DNA from: Jeongeupia naejangsanensis
GTDB taxonomy: Bacteria > Pseudomonadota > Gammaproteobacteria > Burkholderiales > Chitinibacteraceae
Assembly (NCBI RefSeq): GCF_016865585.1
Contig: NZ_JAESND010000001.1
Coordinates: forward strand, 496,001 to 560,000
DNA: 64,000 nt
Reading direction: 5' to 3'
The translations under genes and the position numbers were made by a program. The notes under the pieces are model-generated. The model was not told the DNA's origin. It made no database searches and saw nothing but the letters and a program-made list of their open reading frames with translations. This document shows positions 8,561 through 17,994 of this stretch, one piece after another. Within the stretch, counting starts at the first letter, position 1, and each line of letters begins with the position of its first letter.

Positions 8561-11500
8561 ATGCCAGCCACCGGGCGTATTACGCCATTCGACCTCGCCC
8601 AAACCCATTTTGCCGACGAAACCCATCTGGTTCGTCGCCTCCTCCCGCTGGCACGGCTGTCCGCAGACGAGAACACCAGTGTGCAACGGTACGCACCATT
8701 GGTTGTCGAGCAACTGCGTGAACAGCATCGCCGGGGTAACGGATTCGATGCACTGTTGGCCGGCTTCCCGCATGACAGTCCTTCAGGCCAGGCGCTATTG
8801 ACGCTGGCTGAAGTCTTACCCCGCATGCCGGACGACGCCAGCACCGACAGGATGATCATCGAGGCACTGCATGCAGTGGACTGGCAGCAGGTCAATGCGT
8901 CGTCAGCGGTGGTTCGCCTGGCGCGCTGGACCCTCGTGCGCGCAAGCAGCTGGAGCGAACACGAGCGGACCGAACCCTTGGTCAGACTCGGATTGCGCAA
9001 GGCGCTCCGCGAACTGGGTCGTCACTTCGTCATCGCCGAGCGGATCGACGACGCGCTTGCGCGGCGCAACCCTGCCTTGAGCTACTCGTTCGGCATCCTC
9101 GGCGAAAGTGCACAGACCCAGGCCGATGTCGATCGCTACGAGACCGCTTGCCGGGATGCACTGCTGGCGCTTTCCAGCGACGCCGCAGCAAGAAAATCCG
9201 GAATTTCGCTCAAACTGTCGGCACTCCATCCGCGCTACGAGCCCCGCCAGATCGATCGGGTGCGTGAAACGCTCTGGCCCCGACTGCGCGCACTCGCCCA
9301 ACTGGCGCACCAGCACGATATTCCGCTCACGATCGACGCAGAGGAAAGCGATCGTCTGTTATTGGGTCTGATGCTGTTCGAACGACTGCTGGCCGAGCCG
9401 GCGCTGGCCAACTGGGACAGGTTGGGCATCACCGTGCAGGCCAGCCAGAAGCGGGCCATCGCGCTCATCGACCAGCTGGTCGAACAGGCCCGCCTCCATC
9501 AGCGGCGTTTTGGCATCCGGCTGGTCAAAGGCGCGTACTGGGACGACGACATCCGGCAGGCACAGCGTGAAGGCTGGGCCGACTACCCTGCATTCACGCG
9601 CAAATCGCACACGGACATCAGCTACCTGGCCTGCGCCCGCCGTTTGCTCGATGCCGGCGAGATCGTCGTTCCCGTATTCGCCACGCACAACGTCGACACG
9701 GCCCTTGCGGTTCATGCGATCGCGGCGGGCCGGCCCTTCGAGTACCAATGCCTGTTCGGTCTGGGCGAGTCGTTGTACGACCTGCTGCCCGGCCATGGCC
9801 TGCCACCCTGCCAGATTTATGCGCCGGTTGGCGATGAGATCGCCCGGCAGCCTTATCTGATCCGGCGGTTGCTTGAGAACAGTGCCAACAACGTCGTCCT
9901 CCAACGCTTGCTGGCCAGTGACGAACCGGGCACCTCCTATTGCGACCCGATGACCGATGCCCTCGCCCATCCCGAACCCGCCCTGCCGCCACCCTGCCAT
10001 CGTGCCGACGGGGACCTCGCAGCGACGGGAATATGCTGGAGCGATGCGACTGCGACGTCGCTGCTGGCGCAAGCCCTTGCCCCAAGCGACCGCCATACCG
10101 CCACGCCCACGTACCCGGCCCCCGAGGCTAGCCGGAGTGGCCGGGTGATTTTCGAATCGGCACGGCCGGATGTCTGCCTCGGCCATACCGTCGATGCCAG
10201 CGATGCCGACATCGACTTCGCTTTGACGCGCGCCAGCTCGATCGCCCCCGTCTGGGCAGCAACACCGCCGGACATACGCGCCAACTGCGTCAATGCCATG
10301 GCCGACGCCTTGGTCGAAAACCGGGCGACCTTGCTGCACCTGCTGGTTCGGGAGGCCGGCAGGACACCGGCCGATGCACTGGCGGAATGGCGCGAAGCCG
10401 TTGCGCTCTGCCGGCAACACGCCCGCCACGTGCAAGAGGAATGGGGTAGCCCCAAGCCACTCGGCATCGTCGCAGTCCTTGGTGCCAGCGCATCGCCGCT
10501 GGCCACCTTCGTCAGTCATATTGCAGCGGCACTGGTCGCAGGCAATCCGGTTCTGGCCAAACCGGCCTCGCCCACGGCACTGATCGCGGCAGCGGTAATC
10601 GCCGCCGGCCACATGGGCGGGCTGGATCGCGACGTGCTTCAGCTGCTGCCCGGTGGCGCGACCGTAGGGGCCCGTCTCGTCGCCGACCCGCGGATCGGCG
10701 GTGTCGTGTCGGCCGGCTCGGCGGCAACGGCACACGCCCTTCAGCGGAGTCTGGCGCGCCACGAGGCACTGAAGCTGCTACTGGCGAAATCCGGCGGACT
10801 GAACACCCTGATCGCCGACACATCAACGTGCACTGAACACGTGGTGCGTGATGCGATCACCAGCGCCTTCTCGCACGCCGGCCAACACGCCAGCGCATTG
10901 CGCTTGCTGTGCATTCCGTATGGATCGGCCAATGAACTGATTGCCAGGCTGCACGCCGCCATGGCCGAACTCCGGCTCGGCGATCCGGCCGCGACCAGCA
11001 CCGACGTCGGCCCCCTGATCTCCGCAAGCGTCGCCGAGCAGGTGCAGGCGAACATTGCCGCACTGCATCGCGCCGGTTATCCGGGCGCCCAGCACGGCAT
11101 CGTCGATGGCTTCGTGCCGCAAACCCTCGTGGCACCGACCTTGGTCGAAATTGATCGCCCCGACGCACTGCCGGCAGGATTCACCGGCCCCGTGCTCGCA
11201 GTACTGCGCTATGCGCCCGAGCAGCTGCCAGCCTTGCTGAGCAGTCTCGATACCTGCATGCAGGGTGGCAGCCTGGCGATCTACAGCCGCGGCCCGCATT
11301 TCATCGACGCGGTTCGCGCACGCATTCGTTCCGACGCGATTCACATCAACTGTACCCCCACCGGCTCGAACGCATGGCAAGACAGTCTGGTTGACCTGAT
11401 GACCCGGGATGGCGATCCGTTCCGGCCCGGCGCCGTTGATCCAGCCATTCAACAACTTGCCGAGCGGCTTCACAGGCTGGTGGACCGCGACTGCGAACCC

Positions 11501-11989
11501 GATAAAACAGCTGTGCTGCACATGCTGATTGACGACACGACGGCCCGCTCGCCGGTCGGCCGCCATGAAGAAAGGGCGGCACCGGCCGGAGAGCGGCAGA
11601 CGCGCATGTGGCGCCCCCTCGGGCTGATTGCCTGCCTCGGCCACGATGCGACCATGCTGCGCCAGCAGTTGATCGTGGTTTTGCTGACCGGCAATACCGC
11701 AGTGCTTCCCGACCTCGACGCGCCTGCTGTATGGGCATCCGAACTGGCCGGGCACTGCCAAATCGCCCCCGATCCGCTCGCGTTGCCGATCGTCGCCTGC
11801 CTGTGTGCCACCCCGCCAACTGTTGCATTCAAACAGCATCTGGCGCAGCGGGGCGACACCATCGTCTCGCTGATCACGCCCATCGCGCAGAACCGCTACC
11901 CGCTCCATCGCCTTGTCAGCGAAACGGCAGTTTGGGAGACCCTCGCCTCGGGCTGCGGCAGCGCGGATTTGCTCGACACAGCCAAGTAA
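8561..11989 (+). CDS. putA: PutA-type proline dehydrogenase fused to a degenerate P5C dehydrogenase
   Basis: The 1142-aa protein has no N-terminal ribbon-helix-helix DNA-binding domain, so it cannot act as the PutA repressor. The proline dehydrogenase domain (~150-440) keeps its key residues: Lys323 in LVKGAYWDDD, FATHNVDTA, YAPVG and the substrate-binding pair Arg435-Arg436 in PYLIRRLLENSAN. The aldehyde-dehydrogenase domain (~480-930) is recognisable but the usual GQRCSALR reads GQHASALR, putting Ala777 at the catalytic Cys. The usual ETGG reads KSGG (Lys743), and the late NxN/GGEGLSGTG region is lost. Beyond ~930 there is a further ALDH-like C-terminal part, as in longer PutAs. It should oxidise proline to P5C and pass electrons to quinone, but probably cannot make glutamate. 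Confidence 0.9.
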   Translation: MPATGRITPFDLAQTHFADETHLVRRLLPLARLSADENTSVQRYAPLVVEQLREQHRRGNGFDALLAGFPHDSPSGQALLTLAEVLPRMPDDASTDRMIIEALHAVDWQQVNASSAVVRLARWTLVRASSWSEHERTEPLVRLGLRKALRELGRHFVIAERIDDALARRNPALSYSFGILGESAQTQADVDRYETACRDALLALSSDAAARKSGISLKLSALHPRYEPRQIDRVRETLWPRLRALAQLAHQHDIPLTIDAEESDRLLLGLMLFERLLAEPALANWDRLGITVQASQKRAIALIDQLVEQARLHQRRFGIRLVKGAYWDDDIRQAQREGWADYPAFTRKSHTDISYLACARRLLDAGEIVVPVFATHNVDTALAVHAIAAGRPFEYQCLFGLGESLYDLLPGHGLPPCQIYAPVGDEIARQPYLIRRLLENSANNVVLQRLLASDEPGTSYCDPMTDALAHPEPALPPPCHRADGDLAATGICWSDATATSLLAQALAPSDRHTATPTYPAPEASRSGRVIFESARPDVCLGHTVDASDADIDFALTRASSIAPVWAATPPDIRANCVNAMADALVENRATLLHLLVREAGRTPADALAEWREAVALCRQHARHVQEEWGSPKPLGIVAVLGASASPLATFVSHIAAALVAGNPVLAKPASPTALIAAAVIAAGHMGGLDRDVLQLLPGGATVGARLVADPRIGGVVSAGSAATAHALQRSLARHEALKLLLAKSGGLNTLIADTSTCTEHVVRDAITSAFSHAGQHASALRLLCIPYGSANELIARLHAAMAELRLGDPAATSTDVGPLISASVAEQVQANIAALHRAGYPGAQHGIVDGFVPQTLVAPTLVEIDRPDALPAGFTGPVLAVLRYAPEQLPALLSSLDTCMQGGSLAIYSRGPHFIDAVRARIRSDAIHINCTPTGSNAWQDSLVDLMTRDGDPFRPGAVDPAIQQLAERLHRLVDRDCEPDKTAVLHMLIDDTTARSPVGRHEERAAPAGERQTRMWRPLGLIACLGHDATMLRQQLIVVLLTGNTAVLPDLDAPAVWASELAGHCQIAPDPLALPIVACLCATPPTVAFKQHLAQRGDTIVSLITPIAQNRYPLHRLVSETAVWETLASGCGSADLLDTAK

Positions 11990-12312
11990 AACCATCATTT
12001 CAAACGAACGACCCACAAGTGTCTGACTAGGGTGTCAGCCGGCTGCACCGGATGATGCTAACCGTACTAGCCTCGCGGCTCACAAGTAAGGGAAAGCACC
12101 AAGTATTGAAGGCTTGACGCGCGAATGTAAGTTTTCAACATCCACTGCTACGGTAATAATCACGTAGAACTGCACCGCTCCGCAGCGCCGACCACAAGCC
12201 GGCAACGGGTGGTGAACACCGCGTCCCACCGGATACGGCCGGGCCTGGCGCCATGCCAACCCCGATCAGGCAACAACCCGCAAAGCAAAAAAAGCGCTAC
12301 GAGGACACTACG
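11990..12312. other. Intergenic region before livH
   Basis: 323 bases without a convincing gene and without a clear terminator for putA. An AT-richer part holds TTTTCA (12132-12137), 16 bp, and TAATAA (12154-12159), the best promoter-like pair for livHMGF, and a TTGACG at 12114. An open frame continues upstream of livH to 12253, but GTG 12313 has the better ribosome-binding site. Confidence 0.4.
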
Positions 12313-13242
12313 GTGGACATATTCCTGCAACAAATCATCAATGGCCTGGTGGTCGGCAGCATTTATGCGCTGATCGCACTGGGCTACACCATGGTGTACG
12401 GCATCATGCAGCTGATCAATTTCGCCCACGGCGAAATCGTCATGATCGGCGCCATGGTCACCATCACCTGCATCAATCTGCTGATCGGCGCCGGCGTCAA
12501 TCTGCCCGGCCCGCTGCTGCTGCTGGCCGGCCTGCTGATGGCCATTCCGATCTCGATGCTGCTTGGCTTCACCATCGAACGCGTGGCCTACCGGCCTTTG
12601 CGACGTGCGCCACGGCTCGCGCCGCTGATCACGGCAATCGGTGTATCGATCGTGCTTCAGCAAGTGGCGATGCTGATCTGGGGTCGCAACTACCGGCCCT
12701 TCCCGCAAATCCTGCCCACCACGGTGCATGACTTCTTTGGTGCAGCCGTCACCGACCTGCAGATCGCCATCGTCATCCTGTCGCTGGTGCTGATGGCCGG
12801 GCTGTTCTGGCTGATCGAGAAAACCCGCCTCGGCCGGGCGATGCGCGCGACCGCGCAGAACCCGGAAGTCGCCGGCCTGATGGGCGTGAACATCAATACG
12901 GTGATCTCGATGACCTTCATCATCGGATCGTCGCTCGGCGCCGTTGCCGGCGTGATGGTTGCCGCCAACTATGACCAGGCCCATGCCTACATGGGCTTCA
13001 TGATCGGCCTGAAGGCATTCACCGCCGCCGTGCTTGGCGGTATCGGCAACATCGGCGGCGCTGTCGTCGGCGGGCTGTTGCTCGGCATCATCGAAAGCCT
13101 CGGCTCTGGCTACCTCGGCGATCTGACCGGCGGCTTCCTCGGCAGCCACTACAAGGACATCTTCGCCTTTGTCGTGCTGATCGGCGTGCTGGTCTTCCGT
13201 CCGTCCGGCCTGCTCGGCGAACGTGTTGCAGAACGCGCCTGA
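12313..13242 (+). CDS. livH: Branched-chain amino-acid ABC transporter permease LivH
   Basis: The 309-aa inner-membrane permease has the family start LQQIINGLVVGSIYALIALGYTMVYG, a conserved NFAHGE segment, and the cytoplasmic-loop signature RAMRATAQNPEVAGLMGVN that contacts the ATPases. GTG 12313 is chosen: it gives the usual LivH N-terminus and has GAGG about 9 bases upstream. The following livM starts 16 bases after the stop; livHMGF form one operon. Confidence 0.94.
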   Translation: MDIFLQQIINGLVVGSIYALIALGYTMVYGIMQLINFAHGEIVMIGAMVTITCINLLIGAGVNLPGPLLLLAGLLMAIPISMLLGFTIERVAYRPLRRAPRLAPLITAIGVSIVLQQVAMLIWGRNYRPFPQILPTTVHDFFGAAVTDLQIAIVILSLVLMAGLFWLIEKTRLGRAMRATAQNPEVAGLMGVNINTVISMTFIIGSSLGAVAGVMVAANYDQAHAYMGFMIGLKAFTAAVLGGIGNIGGAVVGGLLLGIIESLGSGYLGDLTGGFLGSHYKDIFAFVVLIGVLVFRPSGLLGERVAERA

Positions 13243-13258
13243 TCCGCGGAGAGAAAAC

Positions 13259-14353
13259 ATGCAATCGAAAAAACAGATCATTGCCTTCGCCGCGCTCGCG
13301 GTCGTGCTGGCCATCCTGCCCTGGGCGATTACCGGCGGCTTCGAGAACGGCAAGTCGTGGCTTCGTGCGGTCGACTTCGCGCTGCTCTACATCATGCTCG
13401 CGCTCGGCCTCAACATTGTCGTCGGCTTCGCAGGTCTGCTCGACCTCGGCTACATCGCCTTCTATGCAGTCGGTGCGTACTCGTTTGCGCTGCTGAACTC
13501 GCCTCATCTGGCACATGTGCTGCCGGCGTGGCTGATGAATCCACCACTGCTGGTCATGTTGCTGATCGCAGCCTGCGTCGCCGGGGTATTCGGCGTATTG
13601 CTCGGCACGCCTACGCTGAAATTGCGAGGTGACTACCTGGCCATCGTGACGCTCGGCTTCGGCGAGATCATCCGCATCTTCCTGAACAACCTGGACCGTC
13701 CGGTCAACATCACCAACGGCCCGCAAGGCATCAACAACATCGCCAAGGTCAACATCGCCGGTTACGACCTCGGTCGGCCGATCGAGTGGTTCGGCATCGT
13801 GTTCGATACCGTACACCTGTACTACTACCTGATTCTGGCGTTCTGCTGTCTGATCATCTTCGTCACCCTGCGCCTGCAGCGCTCGCGCATCGGTCGCGCC
13901 TGGGTAGCAATTCGTGAGGATGAGATCGCCGCCAATGCAATGGGCATCAACACCCGCAACGTCAAGCTCCTGGCCTTTGCGATGGGCGCGTCGTTCGGAG
14001 GCGTTTCGGGCGCCCTGTTCGCCAGCTTCCAGGGCTTCGTGTCGCCGGAATCGTTCGTGCTGATGGAGTCGATCATGGTGCTGTGCATGGTCGTGCTCGG
14101 CGGCATGGGCCACATCCCTGGCGTCATCCTCGGCGCGATTCTGGTATCGATCACGCCGGAAATACTGCGCGACGTGATCAACCCGCTGCAATCGGCCGTC
14201 TTCGGCAAGCGACTCTTCGATCCGGAGAACCTGCGCATGCTGATCTTCGGCCTGGCCATGATCACCATCATGCTGCTGCGACCCGAAGGGCTGTGGCCAT
14301 CCAAGCGTCGCGCCCGCGAGTTCCATGAGCACGACGAGGAGGCCAAGGCATGA
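13259..14353 (+). CDS. livM: Branched-chain amino-acid ABC transporter permease LivM
   Basis: The 364-aa multi-span permease shows LALGLNIVVGFAGLLDLGYIAFYAVGAYSF, the GDYLAIVTLGFGEIIRI motif typical of LivM, and the loop RAWVAIREDEIAANAMGIN that couples to the ATPases. ATG 13259 has a GGAGAG site in front. Its stop overlaps the livG start by 4 bases (ATGA). Confidence 0.95.
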   Translation: MQSKKQIIAFAALAVVLAILPWAITGGFENGKSWLRAVDFALLYIMLALGLNIVVGFAGLLDLGYIAFYAVGAYSFALLNSPHLAHVLPAWLMNPPLLVMLLIAACVAGVFGVLLGTPTLKLRGDYLAIVTLGFGEIIRIFLNNLDRPVNITNGPQGINNIAKVNIAGYDLGRPIEWFGIVFDTVHLYYYLILAFCCLIIFVTLRLQRSRIGRAWVAIREDEIAANAMGINTRNVKLLAFAMGASFGGVSGALFASFQGFVSPESFVLMESIMVLCMVVLGGMGHIPGVILGAILVSITPEILRDVINPLQSAVFGKRLFDPENLRMLIFGLAMITIMLLRPEGLWPSKRRAREFHEHDEEAKA

Positions 14354-15120
14354 GCGCCCCGCTGCTGAAAATCGATGGCATCCACAAACGCTTTGGTGGC
14401 CTGCACGCGCTGAACGACGTTGCACTGTCGATCAACGCCGGCGAAATCTACGGCCTCATCGGCCCGAACGGTGCCGGCAAGACCACGCTGTTCAATGTCC
14501 TGACCGGTCTGTACCAGCCCGACGAGGGCAGCTTCTCCTTCAACGGGAAGGACCTGTTCCGGCAGAAGCCCTATGTCGTTGTGGAGTCGGGCATTGCCCG
14601 CACCTTCCAGAACATCCGGCTGTTCGCCAACATGACCGCGCTCGAGAACGTCATGGTGGGCCAGCACGTACGTACGGCTGCCGGCGTGTTCGGCGCGGTC
14701 TTCCGCGGCCCGAAGGCCAAGGCCGAAGAAGCTGCGATCGCCGCCCGGGCGCAGGAGCTGCTCGACTACGTCGGCATCGGCAAGCGCCATGACGAACTGG
14801 CGCGCAATCTCAGCTATGGCGACCAGCGCCGGCTCGAGATCGCGCGGGCGCTGGCCACCAGACCGACCCTGCTGGCACTCGACGAGCCGGCGGCCGGGAT
14901 GAATCCGAAGGAAACCGACCAGCTCAAGGCGCTGATGGAAAAAATCCGGGCCGACGGCGTCACCATCCTGCTGATCGAACACGACGTGAAGCTGATGATG
15001 GGTCTGTGCGACCGGATTGCCGTGCTCGACTACGGCAAGAAGATCGCAGAAGGCATTCCAGAAAAAGTGAAAAACGACCCACGCGTGATCGAGGCCTACC
15101 TCGGCGTCGCGCCGGAATAA
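14350..15120 (+). CDS. livG: Branched-chain amino-acid ABC transporter ATPase LivG
   Basis: The 256-aa ATPase shows Walker A GPNGAGKTTL, the Q-loop region ARTFQNIRLF, the signature LSYGDQRRLEIARAL and Walker B LLALDEPAAGMNP. The YGDQR variant of the signature and the MNPKE sequence are typical of LivG. It powers transport together with LivF. Confidence 0.96.
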   Translation: MSAPLLKIDGIHKRFGGLHALNDVALSINAGEIYGLIGPNGAGKTTLFNVLTGLYQPDEGSFSFNGKDLFRQKPYVVVESGIARTFQNIRLFANMTALENVMVGQHVRTAAGVFGAVFRGPKAKAEEAAIAARAQELLDYVGIGKRHDELARNLSYGDQRRLEIARALATRPTLLALDEPAAGMNPKETDQLKALMEKIRADGVTILLIEHDVKLMMGLCDRIAVLDYGKKIAEGIPEKVKNDPRVIEAYLGVAPE

Positions 15121-15132
15121 CGGAGCTCATCC

Positions 15133-15846
15133 ATGAACCCGCTCCTCGAAATCAAAGACCTGAAAGTGGCCTACGGCGGCATTCATGCCGTCAAGGGCAT
15201 CGACCTCGACATCAAGCAAGGCGAACTCGTCGCACTGATCGGCGCCAACGGTGCCGGCAAAAGCACTACGCTGAAAACGCTGGTCGGCATGGTCAAGCCC
15301 GCCGGCGGTGAAATCCGCTTCGACGGCAAACCGACCGCCAAGCTTGCGCCCTACGACTATGTGGGCCGGGGCCTGGTTCTCGTACCGGAAGGCCGGGGCA
15401 TCTTCGGCCGCCTCACCGTCGAAGAGAACCTTCAGATGGGCGCCTACGTGCGCAACGACAAAGCCGAGATCGCCAACGACATCGACCGCGTCTTCAGCCT
15501 GTTTCCGCGCCTGAAGGAGCGCCGGGCCCAGCTGGCCGGCACGCTCTCCGGCGGCGAACAGCAGATGGTCGCCATCGGCCGGGCCATGATGAGCCGACCC
15601 AAGCTGTTGCTGCTCGATGAACCTTCGATGGGTCTGGCACCGATCATCGTGCAGAAGATTTTCGAAATCATCCGAATGATTGCAGCCGAAGGCGTCACCA
15701 TGTTGCTGGTCGAACAGAATGCCAAGCTGGCGCTGCAGACTGCCGATCGCGGCTACGTGATGGAATCGGGCCGGATTACCCTGGCTGACAGCGCAGCCAA
15801 CCTGCTTGCCAACGAGAAAATCCAGCAGGCTTATCTGGGCGAGTAA
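15133..15846 (+). CDS. livF: Branched-chain amino-acid ABC transporter ATPase LivF
   Basis: The 237-aa ATPase has Walker A GANGAGKSTTLKTL, the LivF-type LVPEGRGIFGRLTVEENLQMGAY, signature LSGGEQQMVAIGRAMM and Walker B LLLLDEPSMGLAPI. It is the last gene of livHMGF and a terminator follows. Confidence 0.96.
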   Translation: MNPLLEIKDLKVAYGGIHAVKGIDLDIKQGELVALIGANGAGKSTTLKTLVGMVKPAGGEIRFDGKPTAKLAPYDYVGRGLVLVPEGRGIFGRLTVEENLQMGAYVRNDKAEIANDIDRVFSLFPRLKERRAQLAGTLSGGEQQMVAIGRAMMSRPKLLLLDEPSMGLAPIIVQKIFEIIRMIAAEGVTMLLVEQNAKLALQTADRGYVMESGRITLADSAANLLANEKIQQAYLGE

Positions 15847-15870
15847 AATCCCGCCGGATTGCTACCCCGT

Positions 15871-15898
15871 AACGGGCCGCTGCATGCGGCCCGTTTTA
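15871..15898 (+). terminator. Rho-independent terminator after livF
   Basis: A perfect 10-bp stem AACGGGCCGC/GCGGCCCGTT with loop TGCAT is followed by a short T run. The next gene begins only 13 bases later. Confidence 0.85.
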
Positions 15899-15910
15899 CT
15901 TGAGCCGACC

Positions 15911-16666
15911 ATGCCCGCCCCCGCCTTCATCGCTAAAGCCGCGGTCTCCGCCCTGTTGCTTCCCCCTACCAACGCGCTGATCCTGATTCTCGCCGGCCTC
16001 TGGTGCTTGCGTCGCAGGCCATGGCTCGGGCGCAGCCTGATCGGCATCGGCGTGACATCGATTTACCTGCTGTCGACACCGCTGCTTGCCAATGCACTGA
16101 TGCAGGCGCTGGAGCCGCCACCGGTATCCGCAAAAGCGCTGGCGGAGTCGACCGCAATCGTCTGCCTGGGAGGCGGCAAGCGTTTCGGGGCGTACGACGA
16201 GCCAGGTGGCGAAGCGGTCAACAACGCCACGCTGGTGCGGCTTCGTTACTGCGCACGACTGGCACGGCAAAGCAGTCTGCCGGTACTGGTGTCGGGTGGC
16301 GCCCCCGTTGGCGGCATTCCGGAGGCCGGTCTGATGGCCACAACCCTGCATGACGACTTCGGCATCACCGCCCGCTGGGTTGAAGCCGGTTCCGACGACA
16401 CCGCCGACAACGCAAGGCTCAGCGCTCAAATGCTGCTGCCGCACTATCGGCGCATCATCCTCGTCAGTCAGGCCTGGCATCTGCCACGCGCAATGCAGGC
16501 CTATCGCGCAGCTGGGTTCGACGTCCGTCCGGCCGGCACCGACTACGCCAATCGCGAACCGTTCAGCGTACTGTCGCTTCTCCCCAAGGACCGTGCGCTT
16601 TACGCCAGCAGCGTAGCGATGCGCGAGCTGATCGGGCAGCTTTGGTACAACATCAGGCGCAGCTGA
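15911..16666 (+). CDS. YdcF-like DUF218 membrane protein
   Basis: The 251-aa product has two N-terminal membrane segments (ALLLPPTNALILILAGLWCL and SLIGIGVTSIYLLSTPLLA) followed by a DUF218 domain: AIVCLGGGKR, VLVSGGAP, then DNARLSAQMLL and LVSQAWHLPRAMQAYR. The family includes ElyC/SanA-type envelope proteins, often linked to cell-wall or polysaccharide processes, but the reaction is unknown. ATG 15911 is chosen because earlier in-frame starts overlap the terminator and livF. Confidence 0.85.
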   Translation: MPAPAFIAKAAVSALLLPPTNALILILAGLWCLRRRPWLGRSLIGIGVTSIYLLSTPLLANALMQALEPPPVSAKALAESTAIVCLGGGKRFGAYDEPGGEAVNNATLVRLRYCARLARQSSLPVLVSGGAPVGGIPEAGLMATTLHDDFGITARWVEAGSDDTADNARLSAQMLLPHYRRIILVSQAWHLPRAMQAYRAAGFDVRPAGTDYANREPFSVLSLLPKDRALYASSVAMRELIGQLWYNIRRS

Positions 16667-16738
16667 ACGGCAATCACGGCGTCTGCGCATACAATCTCGT
16701 TCAACCCTGAGCAACAGGGACAAGAAGAGGAGACAAAA

Positions 16739-17107
16739 ATGATCAGATACCTGCCCGCACTGGCCGTTCTGGCCCTGCTTGCCGGTTGCGAGCCGGCACC
16801 GGTTGTACCCGGTGCAGCCAGCACGCCCAGCGTCGCCACGGCGCCGACACCCGTCCACAATGCCGATGACCGCGCATCGAACCCCTTGCTGAACGTCCCG
16901 CCCGATGCCTTCATGAGCGTGATCGGTGACTGCGGCAACAAACTGTTCGGCAAGAAGCCGGATGGAAGCGCGACCATCGATTGCCTGGCCGAAATTCGCG
17001 CTTCGGCGCGCAAGGCAGGCCTTGGCGAGATCAGCGACATCCAGTTGGCCGATCCCTACATCAGCGAACGCTGGCGCAGCGAAATGGCAAAGCAATCGCA
17101 GCATTGA
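16739..17107 (+). CDS. Small lipoprotein of unknown function
   Basis: The 122-aa product has a lipoprotein signal peptide (VLALLAGCEP, lipid-attachment Cys ~17), then a Pro/Ala/Thr-rich linker. A ~70-residue C-terminal part with two cysteines (GDCGNK and IDCLAE) could form a disulfide. The ATG is preceded by a strong GAGGAG. No family was recognised. It is convergent with the PPIase operon and separated from it by a terminator. Confidence 0.75.
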   Translation: MIRYLPALAVLALLAGCEPAPVVPGAASTPSVATAPTPVHNADDRASNPLLNVPPDAFMSVIGDCGNKLFGKKPDGSATIDCLAEIRASARKAGLGEISDIQLADPYISERWRSEMAKQSQH

Positions 17108-17123
17108 TTGATCGCAGCCCCAT

Positions 17124-17152
17124 AAAAAAACCCCGCCGGAGCGGGGTTTTTT
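17124..17152. terminator. Bidirectional rho-independent terminator
   Basis: An AACCCCGC/GCGGGGTT stem with loop CGGA is flanked by A and T runs, between two convergent genes. Confidence 0.92.
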
Positions 17153-17167
17153 GCGAATGGCTGAGGC

Positions 17168-17941
17168 TTACTGCACCTTGGCCTTCGAGACGAGGTCCTC
17201 GACGTACTTCTGGACCTTCTGGCCTTGCATTTCGCGCTGCAGTTCCGGCTTCACTTCCTCGAAGCTCGGGCCCTTGGCATCGCGGGTCTCGTCCAGCTTG
17301 ATGATGTGGTAGCCGAACTGGGTCTTCACCGGAGTCTGGGTGATCTGGCCCTTGGTCAGCTTGGTCATCGCGCCCGAGAATTCCGGCACGAAGCTGTTCG
17401 GGTTCGCCCATCCCAGATCGCCACCCTTCTCCGCGCTGCCCTTGTCGAGCGAGTTCTTCTTCGCCAGATCGGCAAAATTCGCACCCTTCTTCAGCTGCGC
17501 GAGGATGGCCTTCGCCTGGGCTTCATCCTTCACCAGGATGTGGCGGGCATGGTATTCCTTGCCGCTGAAGTTGGCCTTGATCTTGTCGTACTCTTTCTTG
17601 AGTTCGGCGTCGGAGATCGGGTTGGCCTTGACGTAATCGCGCACCAGCGCGCCGACCAGCACTTGCTGACGCATCATGTCCAGTTGAGCCTGGACTTCAG
17701 GGTTCTTGTCGTAGCCCTTCTTTTGCGCTTCCTGATACAGCGCTTCATTGCGGATCAGGTCTTCCTTGATCTTGGCACGCAGTTCCGGCGAGTCCTTCTG
17801 GCCGCGCTCGGTCACTTGCTTGACGAAAAGATCCATGCGGCTGTCCGGAATGGCCACGCCGTTGACGGTGGCTACGTTGCCGGCAAAAGCGACGCTCATG
17901 GCCAGGCCGAGAGACAGTGCAATCAGTTTGGGTTGGCGCAT
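17168..17941 (-). CDS. Periplasmic parvulin-type peptidyl-prolyl isomerase
   Basis: The 257-aa product starts with a signal peptide (MRQPKLIALSLGLAMSVAFA). It has a SurA/PpiD-like N-terminal helical part and one parvulin (rotamase) domain around residues 130-220 (YHARHILVKDEAQAKAIL, GDLGWANPNSFVPEF, TQFGYHIIKLDE). It should catalyse prolyl isomerisation and act as a chaperone for exported proteins. ATG 17941 gives a clean signal peptide and has an AAAGGA site; longer in-frame starts do not. It is the last gene of a yciB-yciI-bolA-PPIase block. Confidence 0.9.
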   Translation of the reverse strand: MRQPKLIALSLGLAMSVAFAGNVATVNGVAIPDSRMDLFVKQVTERGQKDSPELRAKIKEDLIRNEALYQEAQKKGYDKNPEVQAQLDMMRQQVLVGALVRDYVKANPISDAELKKEYDKIKANFSGKEYHARHILVKDEAQAKAILAQLKKGANFADLAKKNSLDKGSAEKGGDLGWANPNSFVPEFSGAMTKLTKGQITQTPVKTQFGYHIIKLDETRDAKGPSFEEVKPELQREMQGQKVQKYVEDLVSKAKVQ

Positions 17942-17994
17942 CGAAAACATCCTTTGTGATGGTTCGTGATGATGAAGGTTTGTATTGCTTTTAT

